Shown here piece after piece: positions 1 to 8,267 of a DNA stretch of 64,000 bases. The stretch spans positions 5,828,001 to 5,892,000 of the forward strand of contig NZ_CP134399.1 in the NCBI RefSeq assembly GCF_002968295.1, given 5' to 3'. This stretch comes from Mycobacterium sp. ITM-2016-00317. GTDB taxonomy: Bacteria; Actinomycetota; Actinomycetes; Mycobacteriales; Mycobacteriaceae. Each line of letters opens with the position of its first letter. The stretch's first letter is position 1. The position numbers and the translations under genes are program-made. Below the pieces are notes generated by a model. The model was not told where the DNA came from, searched no databases, and saw only the letters and a list, made by a program, of their open reading frames with translations.

Positions 1-313
1 GCGCCCAGTCCTCGGTGTTAGCGATGATGTAGTCGATGCCGCGCCGCACGCGGGCGGCGCGCTCGGCCAGCGGGACGGTCTCCCACTCGCGCTGGGCCGC
101 GCGGCTGGTGTCGACGGCGAGCTGGACGAGCTCGGCCGGCGCGTCATGGCAACCGGTGACGACGCGCGTCGGGTCGGTGGGGTCCTCCCGCTCGATCAGG
201 GGCCCGTCGAGGTAGTGCTTGCCCGCGATCACATGCGGGACGATCACCGGGTCGGAGTTGCGGCGTTCGTCCAGCGCGGCCGCGAAGGTTCCCTTGCTCA
301 CGGTGTCGGTCAT
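1..313 (-). CDS. Aldehyde dehydrogenase, N-terminal part (cut by window edge)
   Basis: NAD(P)-dependent aldehyde dehydrogenase, expected to oxidise an aldehyde to an acid in the cytoplasm. The ATG at 313 follows an AGGAG site seven bases upstream, and the frame stays open for 104 codons to the window edge, so the catalytic Cys and Glu are not visible. It is assigned through its paralogue at 20235: by hand alignment about 71 of 103 residues match, including the segments IVPHVI and QLAVDTSRAAQREW. It is read away from the Ldh-family gene at 521. A weak copy of the island's TGTSCC-type repeat lies at 495, so it probably belongs to the same regulon. Confidence 0.85.
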   Translation of the reverse strand, partial: MTDTVSKGTFAAALDERRNSDPVIVPHVIAGKHYLDGPLIEREDPTDPTRVVTGCHDAPAELVQLAVDTSRAAQREWETVPLAERAARVRRGIDYIIANTEDWA

Positions 314-494
314 TTCCGAGCTCCTGTCATCGATGGCCCATGGCCCGGCAACGCCCGCGGGCTCCTCGCGCGGCGGTCCACGTCCTCGGCCCCCTGGGGT
401 GCCGAGGGTGTCGTCGCAGCGTCGAGGGCCCACGGGCGCACGTCCGTGTGGTGTGACGCACGGACAAGCCAATCAATCCGGCACCGGCCGGAAC

Positions 495-511
495 TGTCTC
501 ACTTCGGGAAT
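495..511. promoter_or_regulatory. Weak copy of island inverted repeat (TGTCTC half-site)
   Basis: A conserved left half-site TGTCTC, five spacer bases, then a poor right arm. A 14-base stretch here (493-506) recurs exactly at 26689-26702. It lies about 180 bases upstream of the aldehyde dehydrogenase start at 313, in the only spacer between that gene and the Ldh-family gene. Candidate binding site for the activator encoded at 1995; weak on its own. Confidence 0.3.
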
Positions 512-520
512 GTGGCTCGG

Positions 521-1585
521 TCAGCCGCGCCGCGGCTGTGGGACCGCCTCAGGGGCCAGCCCCACGCGCGCTGCCACCTCGGTGATCTTGGCCCACGCGC
601 CCGCGGTGATGTCGAAGGTCTCGGCGTTCTGGCGCCGCTTCTGTTGCTCGGGGTCGCCCGGAGCGAGCACCGTGTCGAAGCCGGCGGCTGGTGGGACCGC
701 GTGGATCTGGTCGCGCAGCGCTTCGGCGTCGTCGAGGACGCCGTCGAGTTCGCGGAAGGCGTCGGCGGCGATCGCGATGACGACCAGCCCCTGGTCGGCG
801 AAGATCTTGCCGCCCTTGCCGTCGCTGAGCTGCTGCGATCCGAGCACGACCTTGCCGAGCAGCTCGATCAGCACGGCAAGTCCGAAGCCCTTGTGGTCGC
901 CGAACGTGCGCATCGCGCCACCGTTGTCGAGCGCGTGCGGGTCGTCGGTGGGCACCCCGTCCTGGTCCACCAGGCTCTGGGTGGGCATGCGCTCGCCCGC
1001 GAGCGCGGCCACCAGCACCTTGCCGATGGGCGCGGACGCGGTGGAGAAGTCGACGACGATCGGCGCGCCCGAGCGGGTCGGGAAGCCGGCCGCGATCGGG
1101 TTGGTGCCGAACAGGCCCGACCGGCCGCCGAACGGCGCGACGAGGCGGTCGCCGCCCATGCCGCCGACGAAGCCGAGTGCGACACAGCCGGATGCACACG
1201 CTCGCTCCATGTAGGCGCCGAGTCGGCCGAGGTGTGTGCTGTGCACGAGGCCCGCGATACCGATCCGGTTCCGCTGGGCGCTTTCGCAGGCCAGGTCGGT
1301 GGTGAGATACGCGGCCGGATGAGAGAACCCCCAGTTCGCGCTCACCAGCGGTGTCGGGCTGTCAAGGACTTCGGGGCGCGCCGACGGCGTCACGATCCCC
1401 CGGTCGAAGTAGTCGACATAGAACGGCAACCGGCTGAGCCCGTGCGAACTGTGCCCGACGCAGTCGGCCTCGACGAGGTGGGTGGCGACGTCGTGAGCGA
1501 TGTCGCGGGGCGTCCCGATGGCGGCGAGCACGTCGGTTGCCAGCGCCGTGCCCTCGGGGACGGTCAAGGTGATGGGGCCGGTCAA
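521..1585 (-). CDS. Ldh-family (malate/L-lactate dehydrogenase type 2) oxidoreductase
   Basis: Cytoplasmic NAD(P)-dependent 2-hydroxyacid/2-oxoacid oxidoreductase of the YlbC/YiaK/ComC fold, distinct from Rossmann lactate dehydrogenases. At 354 residues it has the usual family length. The catalytic-His segment HSSHG is at about residues 45-49; THLGRLG follows near 120, the NAD-binding GTNPIAAGFPT near 160, and HKGFGLA in the C-terminal half. Family substrates include malate, 2,3-diketogulonate, ureidoglycolate and (R)-sulfolactate, and sequence alone does not choose between them. It is divergent from the activator at 1995, with a good TGTGCC/GGTACA repeat 63 bases upstream of its start. Confidence 0.85.
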   Translation of the reverse strand: MTGPITLTVPEGTALATDVLAAIGTPRDIAHDVATHLVEADCVGHSSHGLSRLPFYVDYFDRGIVTPSARPEVLDSPTPLVSANWGFSHPAAYLTTDLACESAQRNRIGIAGLVHSTHLGRLGAYMERACASGCVALGFVGGMGGDRLVAPFGGRSGLFGTNPIAAGFPTRSGAPIVVDFSTASAPIGKVLVAALAGERMPTQSLVDQDGVPTDDPHALDNGGAMRTFGDHKGFGLAVLIELLGKVVLGSQQLSDGKGGKIFADQGLVVIAIAADAFRELDGVLDDAEALRDQIHAVPPAAGFDTVLAPGDPEQQKRRQNAETFDITAGAWAKITEVAARVGLAPEAVPQPRRG

Positions 1586-1994
1586 GGTGATCTCCTGTAC
1601 GTGTGGGTCGACGGGTTCTCAGCTTGGCGACATCTCATCGCCGGCACTGTGCCAGTTCGGTACAGGGATGCGCTGCTCTCCGCACCGGGGCGCTCCAGCC
1701 CGGCCGCGGATCCATGAATCTGCCGAATACGCCGCCACCGAATGGCTTCGGCGTAAGGCGACATAGACGGCCATTCCCGGACCGATGCGGGAACGTCGAG
1801 CCCATCGCAGACCGATATGCCTCGCAGGGCTAATTAACGTATGGTGACCGCAGGTTCACGGCGTGTCAGCGCCCGGACCACGATTTACCCGAAGGATCCA
1901 CCCATGCGTTCTCGACCTCGCCTCCCCGCCGGAGCGGCGCGTTGGCGCCGGCACGGCATAGCCTGAGTTCGTATCGCACTGAGAGCCGCCCCCC
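1586..1994. other. Divergent intergenic region, no gene seen
   Basis: This 409-base spacer separates the Ldh-family gene (minus) from the GAF/Fis activator gene (plus). I find no convincing coding frame, and the ORFs that cross it are antisense shadows of the neighbouring genes. Its one recognisable element is the inverted repeat at 1648-1664. It probably carries both promoters. Confidence 0.5.
1648..1664. promoter_or_regulatory. Inverted repeat TGTGCC-N5-GGTACA, candidate activator site
   Basis: Two six-base arms that are complementary at five of six positions, five bases apart. It lies 63 bases upstream of the Ldh-family start, a typical distance for an activator site. The same TGTSCC-N5-GGSACA layout recurs at 14072, 18903 and 24530. 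It is proposed as the recognition site of the adjacent GAF/Fis-type regulator; the assignment is inference. Confidence 0.55.
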
Positions 1995-3794
1995 ATGAAT
2001 CACCCGCGACCTGACGTCCGCGCCCCGTTGTCGCAGCGAGAGCTGCGGGCGCTGCAGGAACAGTTCGTGGCGGATCCTGACCACACCGACCTGTCGGCGC
2101 TGCGGCCGGTGATCGCCCGCTCGTGGATGCGCAGCCTTCGGTGCGACGTCAGTCCCGACATGAGGGTCTTCGAGCAGATCCGCGAACCGCAGGTCGACGA
2201 CCAGTTGATCGCCGGCGCCGAGCCCGTGCTCGGGTATCTGGAGACGATGGCGGCGGACACCGGCGCCAGCATCTACCTGGCCGATCAGAACGGCACCATC
2301 GCGGTGTTCCGCGGGGACCCCGAGATCCACCGCCAGGTCGACCGGCAGGTCGCCACCCGCGGCGGCGCCATGGCCGAGGACATCGCCGGGACCAACAGCG
2401 ACGGCACCGCGGTCGAGGAGGGCCGCGCCGTCCACGTATGGGGGGCCGAGCACTTCTGCGTGGCACTGCAGAGCTCATGCTGCACGTCTGTTCCGATCAT
2501 GGATCCGCTGCGCCGCTCGATCCGCGCGGTTCTGAGCATCTCGCTGCCCGACGCCATCGGCGCCGAACTCGATCCCCGGTCGATCGCGGCGGTCGCACAG
2601 GGTGCGGCGAGCGAGATCACCCAGGTGCTGAGTTCCCGGCTCGCGGTCCGCGAGCAGGCACTGTTGGCGTCCTATCTGGCCGAGGTCCGCAAGCGCGGCG
2701 CAGACTCGGTGGTGGTGATGGACGAGCGCACCACGATCGCCAGCAAGGGTGCGCTGAACCTGCTGACCGACAGCGACTATGCCGTGTTGGCGGGGTACGC
2801 GCGGGAGTCGGAGCGCGCGGCACAGACGCTCGACCGGGAGGTCACCGTCGGGGCGGGTGCGTTGCTGCACGTGCAGACCCGCCCGATCACCGCCGGGGGT
2901 GAGACGATCGGCAGCATCATCCGGCTCCGGCAGCCCAAACAAGGCCGGGCCCGCACCTCGCGGGTGCCCGCGACGCGCGGCCGAACCGACCGGTTCGACG
3001 CCCTCACCGGGGAGAGCCTCGCGTTACGGCGGGCGCTGGAGGTGGCGACCACCGCGGTGCGGCGACGTATGCCGGCGTACATCATGGGCGAACGCGGCAC
3101 CGGCAAGGCGACACTGGGCCGAGCGGTGGCGGCGCAGCTCGCCGACGAGTTCGCCACCGTCGACTGCGTGGCATCAGGTGCCGATGTCGCGCAGGACGTC
3201 CGGTCCGCGCTACGCCTCGGCAAGGCCGTGGCGGTCACCCACGTCGAGTCCCTGACCGCGGGCGCCCGCGCCGAGCTGGTCGCCGTGTTCGCCGAACTCG
3301 ATTGTCCGCCGGCGGTCCTCACCACGACACAACTCAACGACGAGACCTTGGAACTGACGACCGCACTGGGCGGGGTCGAGATCGAGATGCCCGCACTGCG
3401 CAACCGGCGCGATGACATCCCGCTGCTGGTGGCCAAGTTCCTCAAAGACGGCGTGCACGGTGTTCAGCGCGTGGCTCCGCCGCTGCTACGTGCGCTGACC
3501 GAAGCAGACTGGTCGGGCAACGTCACCCAGTTGAAGGACTGGGTGGACACCGCCGCGGCGCGGTGCACGTTCGCCGAACTCGGCACCCAGAGCCTCAGCG
3601 ACGCCCATCAACGGACCATCGCCCGCAGCAAGTTGTCTCGCCTGGAAGAGGCTGAGCTGCACCAGATCCGGGAGGCGCTGGCCGAGGCGAAGGGCAACCG
3701 GCTGCGCGCCGCCGAACTGCTCCAGATCGGGCGCTCGACCCTCTACCGCAAGATCGAGACCTACACTCGCCGCGGTTTCCTGCTGGAGCCCTGA
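1995..3794 (+). CDS. GAF/Fis-type transcriptional activator (AcoR-like, sigma-54-independent type)
   Basis: Likely master regulator of the 0-27 kb catabolic island. Residues about 70-190 form a GAF-like sensor domain, and residues 340-520 a degenerate AAA+ domain that keeps a Walker-A-like GERGTGKAT at 365-373 but has no GAFTGA sigma-54 contact loop. A Fis-type HTH_8 near 555-595 contains the segment GRSTLYRKIETY. Such proteins in mycobacteria and rhodococci activate catabolic operons with ordinary sigma factors, because sigma-54 is absent. The stop codon ends two bases before the GTG of the PucR-type gene, so the two regulators are co-transcribed. Ligand unknown. Confidence 0.85.
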   Translation: MNHPRPDVRAPLSQRELRALQEQFVADPDHTDLSALRPVIARSWMRSLRCDVSPDMRVFEQIREPQVDDQLIAGAEPVLGYLETMAADTGASIYLADQNGTIAVFRGDPEIHRQVDRQVATRGGAMAEDIAGTNSDGTAVEEGRAVHVWGAEHFCVALQSSCCTSVPIMDPLRRSIRAVLSISLPDAIGAELDPRSIAAVAQGAASEITQVLSSRLAVREQALLASYLAEVRKRGADSVVVMDERTTIASKGALNLLTDSDYAVLAGYARESERAAQTLDREVTVGAGALLHVQTRPITAGGETIGSIIRLRQPKQGRARTSRVPATRGRTDRFDALTGESLALRRALEVATTAVRRRMPAYIMGERGTGKATLGRAVAAQLADEFATVDCVASGADVAQDVRSALRLGKAVAVTHVESLTAGARAELVAVFAELDCPPAVLTTTQLNDETLELTTALGGVEIEMPALRNRRDDIPLLVAKFLKDGVHGVQRVAPPLLRALTEADWSGNVTQLKDWVDTAAARCTFAELGTQSLSDAHQRTIARSKLSRLEEAELHQIREALAEAKGNRLRAAELLQIGRSTLYRKIETYTRRGFLLEP

Positions 3795-3795
3795 G

Positions 3796-5271
3796 GTGGT
3801 CGGCATGCTGCGTGTCGCCGACCTGGTCTCCGATGCGTCGCTGGAACTGGACGTGCTCAGCGGGCGCGACGGTCTGTCCCGCGCGGTCACCTGGACCCAC
3901 GTCGCCGAGATTCCCGACGCCGCACAATGGCTGGAGGGCGGGGAGCTGCTGCTGACGGTCGGGCTCGGCATCCCCACCGAGCCCGAGGCCCAGGTGGCAT
4001 ACCTGGAAGCGCTCGCCAAGGTGAAGGCCTCCTGTCTGGGGATCGGGCATCGTGCTCCCCCGCTGAGCGATGATCTGCTGAAGGCCGGCGACGACCTCGC
4101 ACTGCCCATCGTGCGGGTCGGGGTGCAGGTTCCGTTCGCCCGGATCAGCCGCATCGTCGCCGCGGGCAATCTCGACCTGAGCCAGAGCCGGCTCGCGCTG
4201 CAGATCCGCATTCTGGAGTCGCTGCGCTGGTGGTCCGAAGCCGACGTGGACACCCGGAGCGTGTTCGACCGTCTCGAATCGGTCACTGGCTTCGACATCT
4301 ACGTCGTCGACAAGGCCGGCCGTCCTGCCCTGCCGGGCATGCGCCCGGCGCCCGCCGGGATCAGGAACGAGATCCCCGGTCTGCGCCGTTATCCGATCAT
4401 CACCGACGGATTCGGCGCGGTCGTGCCGATCAGCGGGCCGGAGGATTCCTTTGTGGTGCTGCAGCACCGCAGCGACGACGGCGCCACCGGCGTCGTGGTG
4501 GCCCGGCAGGTGGCGACGGTTGCAGCGGTCCATCTGTCCGACCACTACCGCCGCCAGGAGGAAGACCTCCGGCGCGGCAGCGAGCTGCTCAACGGTCTGC
4601 TCAGCGGTGATCGACCTCGCGCAGGCACACTGGATTATCTGCGCGGCCGCGGCTTCGATCTCGACGCCCCCGTGCGGTTGTACGCCGTGCGCTCCCGTGG
4701 CGCCGGCATGTTGGACAGCACCCTGCTGCACAACAAGTGGTTCGGCACCGGGTCCCCAGCCCTGATCTCCGCGGGCGCCGACTACATCCTGATCCTCTGC
4801 GACACCCCGCTCACCGAAGCCGCCGGTCTGCTCGCCGCGCTCGACGTCGTGGCCGGGGCAAGCGATTCCTTCCGGTTCGGCGCGGACCTCAAGAGGTATC
4901 GCCAGCAAGCGGTGTGGGCAATGCAGAACATTTCTGATGCCACGGACAGTTTGGTGGAATACCAAGGGGCGCGGCAGTTCACACCGTGGTTCAGCATGGG
5001 CGCCGAAACCATGGGCGCCGTGATCGAGCAGGTTCTCGGACCGCTGCTACGCCACGACGAAGCCAAAGGCTCCGAACTGGTGCGCACCCTGGAGACCTAC
5101 CTGCGCCGGGAACGTTCGGTGGCCAAGGCAGCCGAGGAGCTGGTGATCCATCCGCACACGTTGCGGTACCGGCTGGCCAAGATCGAGGAGCTGACGTCGC
5201 GCAGCCTGTCGGCGACTCAGGACGTCGCCGAGTTCTGGTGGGCCCTGCGGGCGCGCGGGGTTCCGACGTGA
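3796..5271 (+). CDS. PucR/CdaR-family transcriptional regulator
   Basis: Cytoplasmic regulator with a PucR N-terminal domain (about residues 8-125), a central GGDEF-like region, and a C-terminal HTH_30 domain (about 425-485) with the segment HTLRYRLAKIEEL. Family members sense purine-pathway, polyamine or GABA-type metabolites. Two starts are possible: GTG at 3796, or ATG at 3805, which sits eight bases after a GAGG site. It follows the GAF/Fis activator with almost no gap, so two regulators share one transcript. A nitrogen-containing inducer would fit the nearby aminotransferase, glutamate-type dehydrogenase and permease, but this is inference. Confidence 0.87.
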   Translation: MVGMLRVADLVSDASLELDVLSGRDGLSRAVTWTHVAEIPDAAQWLEGGELLLTVGLGIPTEPEAQVAYLEALAKVKASCLGIGHRAPPLSDDLLKAGDDLALPIVRVGVQVPFARISRIVAAGNLDLSQSRLALQIRILESLRWWSEADVDTRSVFDRLESVTGFDIYVVDKAGRPALPGMRPAPAGIRNEIPGLRRYPIITDGFGAVVPISGPEDSFVVLQHRSDDGATGVVVARQVATVAAVHLSDHYRRQEEDLRRGSELLNGLLSGDRPRAGTLDYLRGRGFDLDAPVRLYAVRSRGAGMLDSTLLHNKWFGTGSPALISAGADYILILCDTPLTEAAGLLAALDVVAGASDSFRFGADLKRYRQQAVWAMQNISDATDSLVEYQGARQFTPWFSMGAETMGAVIEQVLGPLLRHDEAKGSELVRTLETYLRRERSVAKAAEELVIHPHTLRYRLAKIEELTSRSLSATQDVAEFWWALRARGVPT

Positions 5272-5289
5272 TCCGACCCGAAAAGCCGC

Positions 5290-5306
5290 TGTGCCAATGT
5301 GAAACG
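5290..5306. promoter_or_regulatory. Partial copy of island inverted repeat
   Basis: A full left half-site TGTGCC with a degraded right arm (GAAACG), about 50 bases upstream of the flavin reductase start. It matches the 6+5+6 layout seen at the better sites. Alone it would not be convincing; its position in front of an island gene supports it. Confidence 0.35.
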
Positions 5307-5339
5307 GTTGAGGGTCGGCTAGGCGCATAGCTTCGACCC

Positions 5340-5849
5340 ATGACCGAAGCACCCCTCACGCGGCCCGATGTCGATGCCGCCACGTTCCGTTCCATCATGG
5401 CGGCTTTCCCGACCGGGGTCACCGTGATCACCACCACCGACGCCGACGGCGCCTACCGGGGTTTCACCTCGAACGCCGTCACCAGTGTCTCGCTCGACCC
5501 GCCGATGCTGTTGGTGTGTGTGGCCCTGACCAGCGAGACGCTCCCTGTGTTGCGCAGCGCCCGCCGCTTCGTGGTGAACTTCCTCAACAGCACCGCGCGA
5601 GACATCTCGAACACGTTCGCACGCAAGGGATCCAACAAATTCGACGGCGTCTCCCACGACGTGCTCGACGGGCTACCGGTACTGACCGAACACACCATCG
5701 CCCACGCGGTCTGCACCACCGAGGCCGAGGTCGAGGCCGGCGATCACATCGTCCTCATCGGCCGGGTGTCGGACGGCGGCCTGGTCACCGACACCGATCC
5801 CCTGCTCTACTACCAGAGCAGGTACCCCGCCTGGCCTGCGGAGCACTAG
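5340..5849 (+). CDS. Flavin reductase (NADH:FMN oxidoreductase, HpaC/RutF type)
   Basis: Small flavin reductase-like protein of 169 residues, the normal length, which would use NAD(P)H to make free reduced FMN or FAD for a partner monooxygenase. The family pattern is clear: FPTGVTVITT near residue 24, then GFTSNAVTSVSLDPP and FVVNFLN. The obvious partner in the window is the luciferase-like monooxygenase at 18993, which is under a similar repeat. The ATG at 5340 is the first in frame. It ends just before a strong bidirectional hairpin. Confidence 0.87.
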   Translation: MTEAPLTRPDVDAATFRSIMAAFPTGVTVITTTDADGAYRGFTSNAVTSVSLDPPMLLVCVALTSETLPVLRSARRFVVNFLNSTARDISNTFARKGSNKFDGVSHDVLDGLPVLTEHTIAHAVCTTEAEVEAGDHIVLIGRVSDGGLVTDTDPLLYYQSRYPAWPAEH

Positions 5850-5857
5850 CGCAGACG

Positions 5858-5897
5858 CCGAATGTCCACGGCGCCGACAGGTGCCGTGGACATTCGG
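5858..5897. terminator. Bidirectional hairpin terminator
   Basis: A perfect 15-base inverted repeat (arms 5858-5872 and 5883-5897, 10-base loop) between the convergent flavin reductase gene (stop at 5849) and D-2-hydroxyacid dehydrogenase gene (stop at 5905). There is no U-tract, as is common in mycobacteria. Confidence 0.75.
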
Positions 5898-5904
5898 GCC
5901 GGAG

Positions 5905-6858
5905 CTAGCGGGTGACGACGTCCGGGAGCGGATTGCCGGCCAGCGCCGCGCGCACCCGGTTCACCGCGCCGGATTGCAGCGCGCCGAGCGACTGGTTCGA
6001 ACGCCAGGCGATGTGCGGGGTCAGGATGAGCCGCGGCGCGCCCCGCAGCGGATTGTCGGCCGGCAGCGGCTCGGTGCTGAACACGTCGAGCGCGGCCCCG
6101 GAGAGGTGCCCGCCGCGTAACGCCTCCGCCAGCGCCGCCTCGTCGACCAGCCCGCCGCGGGACACGTTGACCAGCACAGCACCCTGTCGCATCCGTGCGA
6201 TCACATCCGCGTCGACGAGGTTGCGGGTGTCGGCGTTGAGTGGGAGGTGCAGGGAGACGACATCCGACTTCTCCAGCACATCGGTCAGGGATGCCGACCG
6301 GACCTCGGCGAACTGGGCGACCGGGTCGTAGGCGTGGACAGTGGCGCCCACTGCTTTGTACAGACCGGCGGTGAGTCGGCCGATCCGCCCCATCCCGACG
6401 ATGCCGACCTCCATCTCGGAGAACTTCGGCGTATCGGTCCCCAGCGATCCGGCCCAGCCTCCTTCATGGATGGCATTGTGCCCGTGCGGAAGCCGTCGAA
6501 CCAGGGCCAGGCCCATCGCCAGCGCGTGCGCGGCGACCTCTTCGGTGGACGCGTCCGGCACGATCGACACCGGCACACCGGCGGCGGAGGCGGCGTCCAC
6601 ATCGATGTTGTCGTAACCCATGCCGTACCGGACCACTGCCCGGCACGCGGTCATCTTCGTGAAGTCCTCGGCACCCAGTTTCGCGTACGGCGTCATCATC
6701 ACGATCTCGGCATCGCCGACAGCGCTGTGGAAGTCGTCCTCGTTCGCCGCGACGACCAAGCGTCGGCCGGTCTCGTCGGCGAGCGCCTCTTCACGCTCGA
6801 GGTGGGGGAAGTGGTGCGGCGCGATGAGGATCACGCCGGCGCTCTCAGAGTGTGTCAC
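5905..6858 (-). CDS. D-2-hydroxyacid dehydrogenase, SerA-like
   Basis: NAD(P)-dependent D-isomer-specific 2-hydroxyacid dehydrogenase of 317 residues. It reduces a 2-oxoacid to a D-2-hydroxyacid or the reverse. The nucleotide-binding GMGRIG is at residues 155-160, and the catalytic triad is present as R234 (SRGG), E263 (STEP) and H282 (TPHIAW). The substrate is not fixed by sequence; glyoxylate/hydroxypyruvate reductases and (S)-sulfolactate dehydrogenase are relatives. It lies 48 bases downstream of RibBA on the same strand and probably shares its promoter. A second, divergent member of the family is at 24670. Confidence 0.87.
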   Translation of the reverse strand: MTHSESAGVILIAPHHFPHLEREEALADETGRRLVVAANEDDFHSAVGDAEIVMMTPYAKLGAEDFTKMTACRAVVRYGMGYDNIDVDAASAAGVPVSIVPDASTEEVAAHALAMGLALVRRLPHGHNAIHEGGWAGSLGTDTPKFSEMEVGIVGMGRIGRLTAGLYKAVGATVHAYDPVAQFAEVRSASLTDVLEKSDVVSLHLPLNADTRNLVDADVIARMRQGAVLVNVSRGGLVDEAALAEALRGGHLSGAALDVFSTEPLPADNPLRGAPRLILTPHIAWRSNQSLGALQSGAVNRVRAALAGNPLPDVVTR

Positions 6859-6906
6859 TGGTGCTGTTCTTTCTCGGTGTCGGTTTCGATGATGTGGTCA
6901 GTCGGG

Positions 6907-8181
6907 TCAACGGGCTCGGGCGCCGTCATCAAGCAGCCCCGAGTATCCGAACAGTTGATGCCCCAGGCGGTCCCGCTTGGATCGCAGATAGGCGACGGCT
7001 TCCGGGGCTACTTCGACGCACAGCGGTTCCATGCCGCTGACGGCCACCCCGCGCTCGATCAGTCCGTCACGCTTGGCGGGATTGTTGCTCAGCAGCCGAA
7101 CCGAGGACACTTCGAGACTCGAGAGGATATCGGCGGCGGCGGCGTAGTCGCGGTCGTCGACGGGTAGCCCGAGGACCAGGTTCGCGTCGACGGTGTCCAA
7201 GCCCTTGTCCTGCAGGTGATATGCGGACAGTTTCGCCGGTAACCCGATGCCGCGGCCTTCGTGGCCGCGCATGTAGATCAGCACACCGTGTCCGCTCTCT
7301 CCGATCCGGCGCATGGCTTCCTGGAGTTGTTCACCGCAGTCGCAGCGCAGCGATCCGAACAGATCGCCGGTGGCGCATTCGCTGTGGATCCGCACAGGAA
7401 CGTCGACCTGGTGGGACACCTCGCCGAGCACCATCACGATGTGCTCGGCGCCTGTCCGGCGGTCCGGCACCACGGCGATGTCGAAAACGCCGTGTGGAGT
7501 GGGCATTCGGGTTTCGAATGGCATCGGGGCCGGACGTTGCGGCTTCAATTGGTGCACGTTGTCATGGGTGGCCGCATCCAGGTAGCCCGCCAGCTCGTCG
7601 ATGGTGACCATCGACAGACCGTGGTTCCGGGCGAACCGCTCGATGGCTTCCCCGACGATCGGCATTCCGTCGTCATCGACGATCTCGGAGAGCACACCGG
7701 CCGGCTGAAGACCCGCGAGGCGACACAGATCGACCGACGCCTCGGTGTGCCCGCGGCGCACGAGCACTCCGCCGTCGCGCGCCCTCAGCGGAAAGATGTG
7801 GCCGGGCTTGGTGAATGACCGCTCCGTGCTGGCGGGGTCCACGAGAGCGCGGATCGTCACGGCGCGGTCACCCGCGGAGATCCCGGTGCCGACGCCCGCG
7901 GCGGCGTCGACGCTGACCGTGAAGGCGGTCGACTTCGGGTCGGTGTTGCGGGTGACCATGGGTTCCAGCCCGAGCCGGTCGACCAGTGCGCCCGCCATGC
8001 CGACGCAGATGATGCCGCTGGTATGCCGGATCATGAAGCCGAGCGTTTCGGGCGTCGCGTACTCGGCAGCCAGGATCAGGTCCGCCTCGTTCTCGCGGTC
8101 GTGGTCGTCGGTGACGACGATCAACCGGCCCGCACGCAGATCGGCGAGAGCCTGTCTCACCGCTGCAGGTGCGTTGTCCAT
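6907..8181 (-). CDS. ribBA: Bifunctional DHBP synthase / GTP cyclohydrolase II (RibBA)
   Basis: Catalyses the two entry steps of riboflavin synthesis: ribulose-5-phosphate to 3,4-dihydroxy-2-butanone-4-phosphate, and GTP to the pyrimidine precursor. The ATG at 8181 follows an AGGAGG site. The 424-residue product has an N-terminal DHBP synthase domain with DDHDRENEADLI and a C-terminal cyclohydrolase with the zinc-binding segment ECATGDLFGSLRCDCGEQL. Both active sites look intact. It is not beside other rib genes but inside a catabolic island with a flavin reductase and a luciferase-like enzyme, so it may be a second copy that raises flavin supply on induction. The same frame stays open beyond the start, antisense to the LysR gene; that extension is not coding. 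Confidence 0.93.
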   Translation of the reverse strand: MDNAPAAVRQALADLRAGRLIVVTDDHDRENEADLILAAEYATPETLGFMIRHTSGIICVGMAGALVDRLGLEPMVTRNTDPKSTAFTVSVDAAAGVGTGISAGDRAVTIRALVDPASTERSFTKPGHIFPLRARDGGVLVRRGHTEASVDLCRLAGLQPAGVLSEIVDDDGMPIVGEAIERFARNHGLSMVTIDELAGYLDAATHDNVHQLKPQRPAPMPFETRMPTPHGVFDIAVVPDRRTGAEHIVMVLGEVSHQVDVPVRIHSECATGDLFGSLRCDCGEQLQEAMRRIGESGHGVLIYMRGHEGRGIGLPAKLSAYHLQDKGLDTVDANLVLGLPVDDRDYAAAADILSSLEVSSVRLLSNNPAKRDGLIERGVAVSGMEPLCVEVAPEAVAYLRSKRDRLGHQLFGYSGLLDDGARAR

Positions 8182-8247
8182 AAGTCCTCCTCGACGTGCG
8201 GCCGACTGCATTCCCGGCCACGGTGCCACCGGCACGTCGGCCCCGAC

Positions 8248-8264
8248 TGTCCCGTTTTCACACA
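8248..8264. promoter_or_regulatory. Partial copy of island inverted repeat before ribBA
   Basis: Left half-site TGTCCC, five-base spacer and a half-matching right arm CACACA. It lies 67 bases upstream of the ribBA start, in the short gap after the LysR gene, which suggests ribBA and the hydroxyacid dehydrogenase have their own promoter under the island activator. Confidence 0.35.
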
Positions 8265-8267
8265 CAC

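Noticed and set aside
146..1717. 523-codon plus-strand frame
   Set aside because: Antisense to the aldehyde dehydrogenase and Ldh-family genes; no recognisable domain.
1995..3794. Sigma-54 enhancer-binding protein
   Set aside because: There is no GAFTGA loop and the Walker motif is degenerate; mycobacteria lack sigma-54, so sigma-54 activation is not expected.
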